Notes: generated by a model from the letters alone, not told the origin. A DNA stretch of 18,726 nucleotides from Nanobdellota archaeon (GCA_018812355.1 JAHJDQ010000022.1:1-18726), one strand, 5' to 3'. Counted from the first letter of the stretch, positions 1-7,725 are shown. Program-made: numbers and translations.

Positions 1-1
1 A

Positions 2-1015
2 ATGTTAGGGATTGCTAAGTCAAGAGGTTTATTAATTCCGCAGCAACCAGAACTGACGATTGTTGATAATACAATTAATCTTAACCAACTTTCTTTAGAA
101 CAAAAGATTGCTCAGATGGTCGTTGTCCTAGGCGTACAATATTATTCTACTCCATTAAAGAAAATGCAGTTAGGGGGGATTCATCTGCATGCGATGCAAG
201 CAGAAGAGCAGTTTAAGAATATTGTTGATCATTTTCAAGAAGGAATGACGATTCCTTTCTTTGTTACAGTGGATTTAGAAGGTTGTGTTAATCCATTTGC
301 TAATTATATTGAATTTCCTGCTGTCAGTGAAATTTCTGAGTTAGGAGATGCTTTTGAGAAAGGCAAAAATGAAGGTAAATTTCTTAAAAATATTGGGGTA
401 AGTATTGATTTTGCTCCTGTAGTTGATTTAAACGATGAAATCTGGGACTGCCGCAGTTTTCCAGGAGATCATGAACAAGTAACGGAATTAGCAAATGCTT
501 ACATTTTAGGGATGCAGGATGAAGGAGTAATTGCCACGGCCAAACATTATCCTGGAAAGACGTTAGTGATTAAAGATCCGCACAAGTATTTAGCGGCAGC
601 AGAGATTACTGATGAAGACTTATATCCTTATCAACAATTGATTGAGAAAGATTCAGCCAAAGCAATTATGGTTAGTCATCTGATTACGTATGGAAAAGTT
701 AATTCTGAGGGCAAGCCTTCTGACGCTTCGGAAAGAATTATTTCTGGGTTAAGAGAAGGTTATAATGGTTTAATTATCAGTGATGAGATTAATATGCTTG
801 GGATGAAAGACTTTTTTGGAACAATGGACGAGATGTACTTAGAAGTGTTTAAAGCTGGTCCGGATGTAGTCTTGAACTTTCATAAAGATCCCAATGAAAT
901 CCAGCACATGATTGAGGTTATTGCGGAAGCGGTTAGAGAAGGCGAGATTGATGAAGATCAGATTGATGCTTCAGTGAAAAGAGTTCTGGAAGCGAAAGGG
1001 TTTAAGGTTCAATGA
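2..1015 (+). CDS. Family 3 glycoside hydrolase, NagZ-like beta-N-acetylhexosaminidase
   Basis: Probable exo-acting beta-N-acetylglucosaminidase-type enzyme of glycoside hydrolase family 3. Visible motifs are the KHYPG strand (residues 181-185), an Asp-Pro-His pair at 192-194 that matches the Asp-His acid/base loop of NagZ, and SDEINM with candidate nucleophile Asp261. The single-domain length (337 residues) matches NagZ rather than the two-domain beta-glucosidases. The start is uncertain: the first ATG is at base 2, only one base of upstream sequence is available, and the first 25 residues look like a linker, so the protein may begin outside the window. The 3' end overlaps the convergent membrane protein by 14 bases. 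An archaeon has no murein, so the substrate is more likely a GlcNAc-containing glycan or exopolysaccharide, in keeping with the nearby glycosyltransferases. The substrate is inference; the fold and family are well supported. Confidence 0.85.
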   Translation: MLGIAKSRGLLIPQQPELTIVDNTINLNQLSLEQKIAQMVVVLGVQYYSTPLKKMQLGGIHLHAMQAEEQFKNIVDHFQEGMTIPFFVTVDLEGCVNPFANYIEFPAVSEISELGDAFEKGKNEGKFLKNIGVSIDFAPVVDLNDEIWDCRSFPGDHEQVTELANAYILGMQDEGVIATAKHYPGKTLVIKDPHKYLAAAEITDEDLYPYQQLIEKDSAKAIMVSHLITYGKVNSEGKPSDASERIISGLREGYNGLIISDEINMLGMKDFFGTMDEMYLEVFKAGPDVVLNFHKDPNEIQHMIEVIAEAVREGEIDEDQIDASVKRVLEAKGFKVQ

Positions 1016-1721
1016 TCTTGCTCTGTAATAAATTCTCGCCGTCTTTAAATTCTTGACATTGTTCTGGTAAGTCAGTAAACTGATTACAAATTGCTTCCAT
1101 TAATTCTTCTACTGCTTGATGGTCCTGGAAGACTTGATCTTCAACAACAACAGAAGGAAATTGTTTAATTCCATGCGAACTTAATAAAATGCCAATCATC
1201 GGCTCTTGTTTAAAAGCAGAATTGAATGAAAAGACCATGATTTTTTCTTTAAACAATTTTTTGAGGTAGTCAAGAATATCTCCTTGGGTATCGTGGGCAC
1301 TTTCATCATAGAAATAAATGATTTTTACACTATCTTTAGCACATTTTTGGTCGACTTCCTGACTTAATAACATAAATTGAATTTCCGTGAGAAAGTAATC
1401 TTGCAGTTGCAGATTAAACTCATCTTGGTTAAAGACAGATCTTTTTTCATAGTTAATTAGTTCGGCCATTTTTTTACCCAAATCATTGATATTGTTTTCT
1501 AGAATTTGGTTTAAAGTATTACAGTCAGCTAACCCAGAGTCAATATAATTCTGTTGCAGTTGTAAACTACGGAGATTAACTTTCTCACTGAGAATGACTT
1601 GTTCAGAATAGCCTAAACGGACATCTTCAATCCAGATGCCGATGGTAATGCCGCCGGCAAAGATTATTAGAGTAAGGATGAAAGCAATCAAGTATTTTTT
1701 GACACTGACTTTACGTTGCAT
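1002..1721 (-). CDS. Membrane-anchored protein with thioredoxin-fold-like C-terminal domain, no CXXC
   Basis: A 239-residue protein of unknown function. Residues 9-31 form one hydrophobic N-terminal segment after a basic start, typical of a signal anchor. Residues about 35-125 look helical and could form a coiled coil. From about 130 the pattern (VKIIYFYDES, later KQFPSVVVED) resembles a thioredoxin/DsbA-like fold: a first beta strand where CXXC would follow, and a Phe-Pro-Ser-Val element where the cis-proline loop lies. The CXXC site itself is absent (YDES in its place), so redox activity is doubtful. Four other cysteines are scattered through the chain. It has its own TATA box and lies downstream of the glycosyltransferase gene in the same direction. 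The fold assignment is tentative. Confidence 0.7.
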   Translation of the reverse strand: MQRKVSVKKYLIAFILTLIIFAGGITIGIWIEDVRLGYSEQVILSEKVNLRSLQLQQNYIDSGLADCNTLNQILENNINDLGKKMAELINYEKRSVFNQDEFNLQLQDYFLTEIQFMLLSQEVDQKCAKDSVKIIYFYDESAHDTQGDILDYLKKLFKEKIMVFSFNSAFKQEPMIGILLSSHGIKQFPSVVVEDQVFQDHQAVEELMEAICNQFTDLPEQCQEFKDGENLLQSKIIEP

Positions 1722-1742
1722 TTTAGGTTTTGAGAATTAGTT

Positions 1743-1752
1743 ATTTATATAA
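1743..1752 (-). promoter_or_regulatory. TATA box for the 239-residue membrane protein gene
   Basis: On the minus strand TTATATAAAT lies 22-31 bases before the ATG at 1721. This spacing fits a leaderless archaeal promoter, so this gene can be transcribed independently of the glycosyltransferase gene upstream of it. Confidence 0.5.
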
Positions 1753-1782
1753 TTTATGAGTTTTAATGTTTAGTTAACAATC

Positions 1783-3045
1783 TCATGACCAAAAGTTCTT
1801 CTTTTTTCTAATGAACATGTAAGCAATATAAACCCAAACGGTGGTTAAGAACAAAGAATAGACCAATAAATATGTTGTTACAGAAAGCCAAGTTCTTCCA
1901 TAGCGAGTAATTTTTTCTTTAACTAACTGAAATGATTTGTACATTACAAACAAGCTTAAGATAATTAAAGTTAAAGCAATCGCTAATCTGAAATAAGGAA
2001 GGTTAAGCAGGTTAATTGTCGGAGAGTAATTCTTAAGCAAAGTGATGATATCAAAATTGATATCCTTTAAAGCGATAAAGCCATAATATAACCTTATTGC
2101 TAAAGCTTGCACTAAAGCAAAAGTAAGCACAATTGCAATCACACCAGAAGCAATAATTGTGGGCATCCTGACCATCCCAAAATCGCCGTAGTTCTTGTTA
2201 AAAATCAATTTTTTATACTGTAAAGTATTGTCAACTGAACCTTTATACCATCTTACTCTTTGCTTGAACAAAGCTTTCCAAGTAGAAGGAGGAGTAGTCT
2301 CAACAATAGCATCGAAGGTTTGCAGAATTTTGTAATGATATTTCTGCAACCGGATCGCTAATTCTAGATCTTCAGTAATTGTCTCTTCATCGTAACCGCC
2401 TAAATCCTGGATTGTTTTTGTTCGGTAAATACTAAAGGGGCCAGGAGTAACGTGAATACAGTGCAGTTTTGCGTTCAGTAAACGGTAAAACATGTTAATA
2501 ATATATTCTGTCCACTGTACTTTTTGTAACATATTTTTTGGTCGCTTAATTTTTAATAAAGGACAAACCGCACCAACTTCTTGATCTTGAAAAAGAGGAA
2601 GCATTTCTGGCAAAGCGTTAGGATGGACATAAGAATCCGCATCCAGACAAGCAAAAAATTCTCCTCTAGCCACTTTTAAGCCAGAATTCATCGCCTTACC
2701 CTTACCACCATTGGCTTGATTAATAAGAATAATGTTATCTTGTGGATATTCAGTAATCAGTTGTTCGACAATTTGTTTAGTTTGATCAGTAGAGCCATCA
2801 TTGACAACAATAATTTCTCTTTTATCTTGCGGATAGTCAAGATTGATTAAAGAAAGAATAGTTTCTCTGATAGACTTTTCTTCATTATAAGCAGGGACAA
2901 TCGTGGTGAAGAAAGGATGATTTTTTAGTTTATTTTTGTTTGTTTGTTCATCTTTAGAAAATAAAACGAGTAGCCAGAAAATAGAGAGAAATAAGAGTAA
3001 GAAATAGGTAGCGATTAGTACTACATCCAGGAAAGTTACTATCAT
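1783..3045 (-). CDS. Membrane-bound processive family 2 glycosyltransferase
   Basis: GT2 enzyme of the poly-GlcNAc synthase / hyaluronan synthase / NodC type, which polymerises a beta-linked sugar from a UDP-sugar at the membrane. In order: a transmembrane segment at about 5-29; the GT-A entry motif IVPAYNEE at about 49-56; a VNDGST motif near 82; the metal-binding DAD at 135-137; TED at 224-226 with the catalytic-base Asp; and QRVRW at 262-266, the Q-x-x-R-W signature of processive members. Three or so C-terminal transmembrane segments follow (about 295-320, 350-370, 385-410). Length 420 fits the family. It follows the GT-C pair by 42 bases on the same strand, a gap that contains a hairpin. 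Exopolysaccharide or glycan-precursor synthesis is likely; the sugar cannot be read from sequence. Confidence 0.9.
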   Translation of the reverse strand: MIVTFLDVVLIATYFLLLFLSIFWLLVLFSKDEQTNKNKLKNHPFFTTIVPAYNEEKSIRETILSLINLDYPQDKREIIVVNDGSTDQTKQIVEQLITEYPQDNIILINQANGGKGKAMNSGLKVARGEFFACLDADSYVHPNALPEMLPLFQDQEVGAVCPLLKIKRPKNMLQKVQWTEYIINMFYRLLNAKLHCIHVTPGPFSIYRTKTIQDLGGYDEETITEDLELAIRLQKYHYKILQTFDAIVETTPPSTWKALFKQRVRWYKGSVDNTLQYKKLIFNKNYGDFGMVRMPTIIASGVIAIVLTFALVQALAIRLYYGFIALKDINFDIITLLKNYSPTINLLNLPYFRLAIALTLIILSLFVMYKSFQLVKEKITRYGRTWLSVTTYLLVYSLFLTTVWVYIAYMFIRKKKNFWS

Positions 3046-3053
3046 TCTTTTTT

Positions 3054-3071
3054 TTACGCTCGAAAGCGTAA
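3054..3071 (-). other. Perfect 7-bp hairpin just upstream of the GT2 start codon
   Basis: TTACGCT (3054-3060) and AGCGTAA (3065-3071) pair across a CGAA loop. On the coding (minus) strand the hairpin ends 8 bases before the GT2 ATG and is followed by A residues, not T residues, so it does not look like an intrinsic terminator for the leftward genes. It could be an RNA-processing site or a translational control element between the GT-C and GT2 cistrons. No Shine-Dalgarno sequence is seen in the remaining gap. Confidence 0.35.
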
Positions 3072-3087
3072 GACCTTCTTTTGTTAA

Positions 3088-4473
3088 TTAATTCTGGTTT
3101 ACTGATTTAAACACCCAGACCTCAGTTCCTTCAGAGGAATAAAACAATTTAAATCTTTCGTTTTGTAATAGGAACAATAAACCATGTTCCTCGGAAAGTT
3201 GAGCTTTCATTTTTGGAGTAAGATAAATCAAGGAAATTTTGTTTTTTTCCAACAAGGGAAACAAATCTTGAATATAAGCGGCTTCGAAAATCTGCTTAGT
3301 TTGTTCTTCTCGCCATTTGTTTTTGGTGTCTAAATTATAAAAAGGTTCTCTTTGCGCAAAATAACTAATATAATAGCTATTTTCGGGAGAAGAAAAAACA
3401 ATCGCTTCATTAGGCATGTTACGATTGATCCAAGTAAGCACATCAACTTCGTCAGCAGTAGGGCTATTTAAAGAAACTCTGTTAAGGAAAGTTAAAGTGG
3501 AAAAGATTAATCCTAAAATGATCAGCAGAATGGTAAATTTTTTTAGGGTAACGAGAAGCCATTCTCGTTCTAAAAGTTTAATGAAACCAATCGCGGCAAA
3601 GATAGTGATTAAAATACTAAGGTAAAAAATGGTTTGGGTATTGTAAATATAAGCGATAATTAGTGGGGGAAGAAAAATGTAAGCAAGGTAAAAGTTTTTT
3701 CTTTTCCAAGTAACCGTTAAACCAATTACAGCTAAAATAATCAGGAAGAAACCGATCCCGGCTGCCCCGCCAAAATCAGAGATTAAATCTGCTAAGGATT
3801 GTTGTAAGTGAAAAGGGCCGTAAACTAAAGGAGTATGGAAAAGTAATCTTTTCAAAATTAAGAAAATCAAGGCAGGAAGAATGAGCCAAGGTAATGCCAA
3901 AGGTTTCTTTTTAATCTTAAAATGGATTATAATTAAAATTGTTAACAACAAAAAAGTGCTGATGAGATCGAAACAGGCAGCGAGAACTAACGGAATAATA
4001 GAAAAGTATTTGTTTTTTTGACCTTTGTTGAGTAAATATAGTCCTAAGGCAAGAAGAAAGATGAAAAGAGCATAAGTGGAAAGGGTGATATAAGTAAAGA
4101 TAAAAGCAGGGGTAAGCAACAGAAAAGTAAAGAAGAAGAAAATTAAACGAGAAGAAATCTTTTTTGTTTTACTTAAAGAAAAAATTAAGAAAATGGTTAA
4201 AAACGCAAGTGCCAGAGGAAGTAAGAACTGAGTTTGTTCCGGGAGAAAGGAAAGTAAAAAAGGCAAGGGATTATTAAAAAATTGTTTTGGTTCTAGTTGT
4301 TTAGATAAAGTGAGGTGGTAATAACTTTCTTCTCCTATAATCAAAGGTTTCTGATGAAGGTAATTAATCAGTAAAGGAGTGAGCAGCAGAATGAGCAGGA
4401 GGACAATTAAAACATTCTTTTTATGTTTGATGAAGAAGTCAAAGTACTGATTTTCAGGTTGTTTTGATTTCAT
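3088..4473 (-). CDS. Polytopic GT-C-fold membrane protein, STT3/AglB-like paralogue 2
   Basis: A 461-residue protein with an N-terminal transmembrane segment at about 20-39, the lumenal-loop motif EESYYH at 48-53, roughly ten further membrane segments, and a soluble C-terminal domain from about residue 335. The order matches GT-C glycosyltransferases, which use lipid-linked sugars on the outer face; in STT3/AglB the first loop carries an acidic residue followed by YxH. The C-terminal domain begins with DVLTWINRNMPNEA, which aligns by eye with the W-L-x-x-N-T-P element preceding WWDYG in oligosaccharyltransferases, but WWDYG itself is absent (YYISYFAQRE at the equivalent place). It overlaps the upstream paralogue by ATGA, so the two are translationally coupled. 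It is best called a divergent GT-C protein of unknown donor and acceptor. Confidence 0.7.
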   Translation of the reverse strand: MKSKQPENQYFDFFIKHKKNVLIVLLLILLLTPLLINYLHQKPLIIGEESYYHLTLSKQLEPKQFFNNPLPFLLSFLPEQTQFLLPLALAFLTIFLIFSLSKTKKISSRLIFFFFTFLLLTPAFIFTYITLSTYALFIFLLALGLYLLNKGQKNKYFSIIPLVLAACFDLISTFLLLTILIIIHFKIKKKPLALPWLILPALIFLILKRLLFHTPLVYGPFHLQQSLADLISDFGGAAGIGFFLIILAVIGLTVTWKRKNFYLAYIFLPPLIIAYIYNTQTIFYLSILITIFAAIGFIKLLEREWLLVTLKKFTILLIILGLIFSTLTFLNRVSLNSPTADEVDVLTWINRNMPNEAIVFSSPENSYYISYFAQREPFYNLDTKNKWREEQTKQIFEAAYIQDLFPLLEKNKISLIYLTPKMKAQLSEEHGLLFLLQNERFKLFYSSEGTEVWVFKSVNQN

Positions 4474-5951
4474 TGTGTTTCTGATAAACTACATTTAACT
4501 TTATAGATTTTTGTTTCCTGACTATAAACTTGTTCAAAACATTCTCGGGATAAGTAAGGAAATTCAGCAAGGTTATATTTACGTTGGGCATGGGGAGTAA
4601 GGACAAGATAATTAATTTTGTATTGATCAAATAAACCTAAAGCCTGAGTTTGGAAACTAGTTTTAAAAAGTAATTCTAAATCAGCGAACCTTTGGTCGAC
4701 ATCTTCGATTAAAGCAAACTGTTTATCAATCATGTTTCTTCGTTGGCTATAATAAGTGATTAAGTGGCCTTCTTCTAATAAGGCGAACACGCCTGAATTT
4801 TTGGGAGTGTTCTCTTGCAGCCATTGGAACGCTTCAATTTCTTGATCAACGGGAGTGTTTTGGGTTAAAGCAGTGCTCGCGGCGGGAATAATCATCGTGA
4901 TGATAAGAAGAATGATAACAATAAGAGCAAGATATTTCTGCAGTTTCATTGTTTTGAATTTTTTAACGAAAATTAGTGTGTCTTGATAGAATAATGAGAA
5001 GAGAATAGCGAGAATAATACCAAAAAAACTTAACGAAACGCTAAATTCAATTAATCTGAGCCAGGTTAAAATAGTAGTGGAGATAACAAAACTAATCAGC
5101 AAGAAAGCTTTCGCTCTCTTTTGTTGGAAAAGGGAACGGTAAACAACAAAAATACCAGCGAGGAAGGGAATTAAACTCACCAAAATTATTGCTTCCGGAA
5201 GGGTCATTTTAGGAAAATACTGAGTAACAATTTCTGTAGGAATATTTTGCCAAATAAAAGTAATACCCTCTTCTAAAAGGAGATTTTTGAAAAAAATGAA
5301 CTGGGCCCAGAGAAAAAAGAATAAGGAAAATAAAATTAATTCTAATTCCGCTCGATTAATATTTTTATGTTCAATTTTAGCTAAGAGGAGGTAAATGAAA
5401 AAGCCAATAATAAGGAGAACAGTTTCTGGACTAGTGAAAGAGAGGAAAAGAAAAGTGATGATGTAAAGATAAAGGTATTTTTTTTGGTTAATATTAAGAA
5501 AAGCATAAACGGTTAGAAAAAGTAAGGGTAGAAAGAGTGTGGTGGGAGTGAAGGAGTTAGTGTTGTAAAGTACGGGGAGTAAACCAGCAATTAAAGCAGA
5601 AAATAAAGAAGCGTTATCATTATTAGTTATCTTTTTACTAATTAGAAAAACGATGATAGTTAAGGAAGCTAAGAGAAGGTTGGGCAGGATTTTAGCGACT
5701 AACTCTAAAGGTAGGAAGAGATTGAAAAGAGCAGCAAAGTAATGAAAGAAGGGAAGAAATCTTAAGGTTCTTTCGCCATAAGAAAGGTCGTCTTGGTATA
5801 AAGGTAAGCCTGTTTCGGTAATCTGTTCAACATGTCTCATGTGGTAGTAAGATTCGTAGGTTAAATTAGGTACAGTGAAGGCTAACAGAAGTCTAAGAGC
5901 TAAAGTGAGCAGAAAAATAGCGATTAAGAGGTACTTAGTTTTCTTTTGCAT
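4470..5951 (-). CDS. Polytopic GT-C-fold membrane protein, STT3/AglB-like paralogue 1
   Basis: First gene of the leftward glycan operon, 493 residues. It has a transmembrane segment at about 7-27, then ESYYHMR at 33-39 in the first outward loop, where STT3/AglB and other GT-C enzymes carry an acidic catalytic or metal-binding residue. About eleven hydrophobic segments follow, and a soluble tail starts near residue 365. The tail contains EAFQWLQENTPKNSGVFAL and then LITYYSQRR, the same organisation as the next gene and reminiscent of the region leading into WWDYG of oligosaccharyltransferases, although that motif is not conserved. The two genes therefore look like an old tandem duplication. 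A leaderless start is likely, as a TATA box lies about 27 bases upstream. The exact reaction is unknown; transfer of a lipid-linked sugar or glycan to an envelope acceptor is the natural guess. Confidence 0.7.
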   Translation of the reverse strand: MQKKTKYLLIAIFLLTLALRLLLAFTVPNLTYESYYHMRHVEQITETGLPLYQDDLSYGERTLRFLPFFHYFAALFNLFLPLELVAKILPNLLLASLTIIVFLISKKITNNDNASLFSALIAGLLPVLYNTNSFTPTTLFLPLLFLTVYAFLNINQKKYLYLYIITFLFLSFTSPETVLLIIGFFIYLLLAKIEHKNINRAELELILFSLFFFLWAQFIFFKNLLLEEGITFIWQNIPTEIVTQYFPKMTLPEAIILVSLIPFLAGIFVVYRSLFQQKRAKAFLLISFVISTTILTWLRLIEFSVSLSFFGIILAILFSLFYQDTLIFVKKFKTMKLQKYLALIVIILLIITMIIPAASTALTQNTPVDQEIEAFQWLQENTPKNSGVFALLEEGHLITYYSQRRNMIDKQFALIEDVDQRFADLELLFKTSFQTQALGLFDQYKINYLVLTPHAQRKYNLAEFPYLSRECFEQVYSQETKIYKVKCSLSETQ

Positions 5952-5965
5952 CTTTTTGCAGAAAG

Positions 5966-6026
5966 GTGGTTATTTTTTATAAATCTAGTTGTTTATGATT
6001 AGAAATCTTTATATTAGAAAGGGTGG
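5966..6026. promoter_or_regulatory. Divergent promoter region between the GT-C operon and radB
   Basis: TTTTTATAAAT at 5974-5984 reads as a TATA box on both strands. On the minus strand it is 23-33 bases before the GT-C ATG at 5951, which suits a leaderless mRNA. On the plus strand it, or the CTTTATATTA at 6008-6017, can serve radB, whose ATG at 6037 is preceded by the G-rich GGGTGGTGGA (6021-6030), a plausible ribosome binding site. Confidence 0.5.
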
Positions 6027-6036
6027 TGGAGAATTT

Positions 6037-6705
6037 ATGACCAAAATATCTACTGGGGCTTTATTTTTGGATAACTTTCTGAAGGGAGGTTATGAAAAAG
6101 ATATTATCACTACTATTTATGGTCCTTCTGGTAGTGGGAAAACTAATTTATGTTTATTAGCGGCAGTTAATATTGTTTCTTCAGGCAAGAAAGTGATTAT
6201 TATTGATACAGAAGGAGGGATTGCCGTAGAGAGGATTAGGCAGATTAGTGGCGAGGAGGTTTTGCAAAATATTATTTTTTTTAATCCCTTAAATTTTGCG
6301 GAGCAGAAAGATGTCTTTGCCACGTTGAAAGGAATGATTAATGAACAAGTTGGATTAATTGTAGTGGATTCGATTTCAATGTTATATCGGTTAGAATTAG
6401 GGCAATCAGATGATGTGTTCGATGTTAATTCTGCTTTAGGAAAACAAATTGCTTGTTTAGTAGAAATTGCTCGTCGGAAACGTATTCCGGTCTTGATTAC
6501 CAATCAAGTCTATGCGGATTTTAAGAATAAGGATAAAGTTAAGATGGTCGGCGGAGACTTGTTAAAGTATGGTTCGAAATGTTTGATTGAGTTGATGAAT
6601 CTTTCTAATTCTCGCGGTTTAGTGTTGAGGAAACATCGGCATCTGCCGGAAGGAATGGAATGTAATTTTAAGATTATCCAGAAAGGAATTGAAGAGGTTA
6701 AGTAG
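6037..6705 (+). CDS. radB: RadB, archaeal RecA/RadA-family recombinase paralogue
   Basis: RadB is the small RecA-superfamily ATPase of euryarchaeal and DPANN genomes that assists RadA in homologous recombination. The 222-residue product has only the core ATPase domain and no N-terminal helix-hairpin-helix domain, as expected for RadB. Walker A is GPSGSGKT at 29-36, Walker B ends in VGLIVVDS with Asp111, and the TNQVY element near residue 158 resembles the L2-side TNQV of RadA. An in-frame ATG exists at 5989, but the one at 6037 is chosen because it follows a G-rich ribosome binding site and gives the N-terminus usual in the family (TGALFLDNFLKGG). A T-rich stretch after the stop (6717-6740) may terminate it. 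Confidence 0.9.
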   Translation: MTKISTGALFLDNFLKGGYEKDIITTIYGPSGSGKTNLCLLAAVNIVSSGKKVIIIDTEGGIAVERIRQISGEEVLQNIIFFNPLNFAEQKDVFATLKGMINEQVGLIVVDSISMLYRLELGQSDDVFDVNSALGKQIACLVEIARRKRIPVLITNQVYADFKNKDKVKMVGGDLLKYGSKCLIELMNLSNSRGLVLRKHRHLPEGMECNFKIIQKGIEEVK

Positions 6706-6708
6706 CGA

Positions 6709-6720
6709 AACATTTATATT
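6709..6720 (+). promoter_or_regulatory. TATA box for the 67-residue orphan gene
   Basis: CATTTATATTTG lies 24-35 bases before the ATG at 6744 and directly after the radB stop codon. The spacing suits a leaderless transcript. Confidence 0.45.
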
Positions 6721-6743
6721 TGTTAATTTTTTACTTTTTTGGG

Positions 6744-6947
6744 ATGGAATTAGAAAAAAGAGTAGGACCAAATCTTTGTAATTCTTGGGATAGTTATTTT
6801 TTGCGGGAAAGTTTGGAAAAACAAGATGAATTAGATCCTAGTTCAATTGAATATAAAGAAATTTTCTGTCAAGTTGGAGTAGATTTTAAAACTAATCGTC
6901 CTAAGTACAAAATGTATAAAATTGGTGTGTTGGAATATAGGGAGTAA
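6744..6947 (+). CDS. Small acidic protein of unknown function
   Basis: A 67-residue protein with no family that I recognise. The frame is open to a TTG at 6720, but the ATG at 6744 is preferred because it is positioned correctly behind a TATA box. The product is soluble and charged, rich in Glu, Lys and Tyr, with cysteines near residues 12 and 42 and no membrane segment or evident motif. The C-terminal half (QVGVDFKTNRPKYKMYKIGV) has an alternating pattern compatible with two beta strands. Codon use matches the neighbours, so it is probably a real gene restricted to close relatives. Confidence 0.55.
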   Translation: MELEKRVGPNLCNSWDSYFLRESLEKQDELDPSSIEYKEIFCQVGVDFKTNRPKYKMYKIGVLEYRE

Positions 6948-6986
6948 ACTTTATTAATACGGTTTCTTTTCAATATAAAGTGGAAA

Positions 6987-7046
6987 GCGCAATGAATGAA
7001 GTGAACACCAGCCTCATTATGAGGAACGGATGTAACTGCTGAGCGC
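6987..7046 (+). ncRNA. Probable archaeal C/D-box sRNA (2'-O-methylation guide)
   Basis: The segment has the ordered parts of an archaeal C/D guide RNA. GCGC (6987-6990) pairs with GCGC (7043-7046) as terminal stem. A C-box-like AATGAATGA (6991-6999) follows, then 13 guide bases (7000-7012), D'-like CTCA (7013-7016), a 2-base spacer, C'-like ATGAGGA (7019-7025), 13 guide bases (7026-7038) and a perfect D box CTGA (7039-7042). The total of 60 bases and two equal 13-base guides are typical. By the N+5 rule the D guide would direct methylation at the U opposite 7034 and the D' guide at the G opposite 7008. Weak points are a C box with one extra A and an imperfect D'. A possible TATA box is CTTTATTAATA at 6949-6959. 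The targets were not identified. Confidence 0.55.
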
Positions 7047-7058
7047 CCATAAACCTTA

Positions 7059-7724
7059 ATGATGAAAATAACTAAATTTGCACAATCTTGTGTTTTAATT
7101 GAAACAAAAGGAAAAAGAATTCTTGTCGATCCCGGGTATTTACAGTTAGAAGAATCTTTTGCCTCTTGGACAGATATTGATTTGATCTTGGTAACTCATA
7201 AACATGGTGATCATTGTCATCCTGAATCAATTAAAAAAATAATGGAAAGAGATCAAGCTAAGTTTTATACCTCTCAAGAAGTGGCTGATGCTTATCCAGA
7301 ATTAAGTCCAGAGATTGTAAAAGAAGGAAAAATATTTGATTTTGAAGGAATTAAAGTTGAAGTAGTTAAAGCTGTACATGGTTATATTCCTGCTTTTAAG
7401 AAAAACCCAGAAAATTATATTCATGAGAATGTTGGTTATATTATTGATGATGGAGATAAAAAAATTTATTTTACAAGTGATATAATTCTTTTTGATAATG
7501 ATTACAAGAGTGATATTGTTTTTGTGCCCGTTTGTAATCATGGTGTGGTTATGGGAGCGTATGAAGCGGCCTTATTTGCTAAAGAAACAGGAGCAAGTTT
7601 AGTTATTCCTTATCATTATGATAATCCAAGATATCCTACAGATCTAAATAAAGTAGAAGAAGAGTTCAAGAAACAAGAGTTGGGTTACAAAATTCTTAAT
7701 ATTCAAGAAAGTATTGAGGTTTGA
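7059..7724 (+). CDS. Metallo-beta-lactamase-fold metal-dependent hydrolase (UPF0173/UlaG-like)
   Basis: A 221-residue single-domain hydrolase of the metallo-beta-lactamase superfamily. The metal-binding signature is THKHGDH with His47, His49, Asp51 and His52. Further probable ligands are the His in KAVHGY (about 107), the Asp in YFTSDI (about 141) and the His in IPYHYDN near the C-terminus. It lacks the extra beta-CASP domain of RNases, so it belongs with the small cytosolic hydrolases of unknown substrate. The start is ATG ATG at 7059/7062; either could be used, and no Shine-Dalgarno is present. The gene starts 13 bases after the candidate C/D sRNA and may share its transcript. It converges with PAN, with one base between the stop codons. 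Confidence 0.85.
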   Translation: MMKITKFAQSCVLIETKGKRILVDPGYLQLEESFASWTDIDLILVTHKHGDHCHPESIKKIMERDQAKFYTSQEVADAYPELSPEIVKEGKIFDFEGIKVEVVKAVHGYIPAFKKNPENYIHENVGYIIDDGDKKIYFTSDIILFDNDYKSDIVFVPVCNHGVVMGAYEAALFAKETGASLVIPYHYDNPRYPTDLNKVEEEFKKQELGYKILNIQESIEV

Positions 7725-7725
7725 T

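Noticed and set aside
1002..1015. 14-base convergent overlap as a regulatory antisense element
   Set aside because: Short 3' overlaps are common in compact genomes, and the window shows another (15555-15558) of the same kind.
6720..6743. TTG start extending the 67-residue protein
   Set aside because: It would lie within the promoter and T-rich tract, and the ATG at 6744 has the right distance to the TATA box.
6960..7058. tRNA gene
   Set aside because: No acceptor stem of seven pairs or TTC-loop signature; the C/D-box layout explains the segment better.
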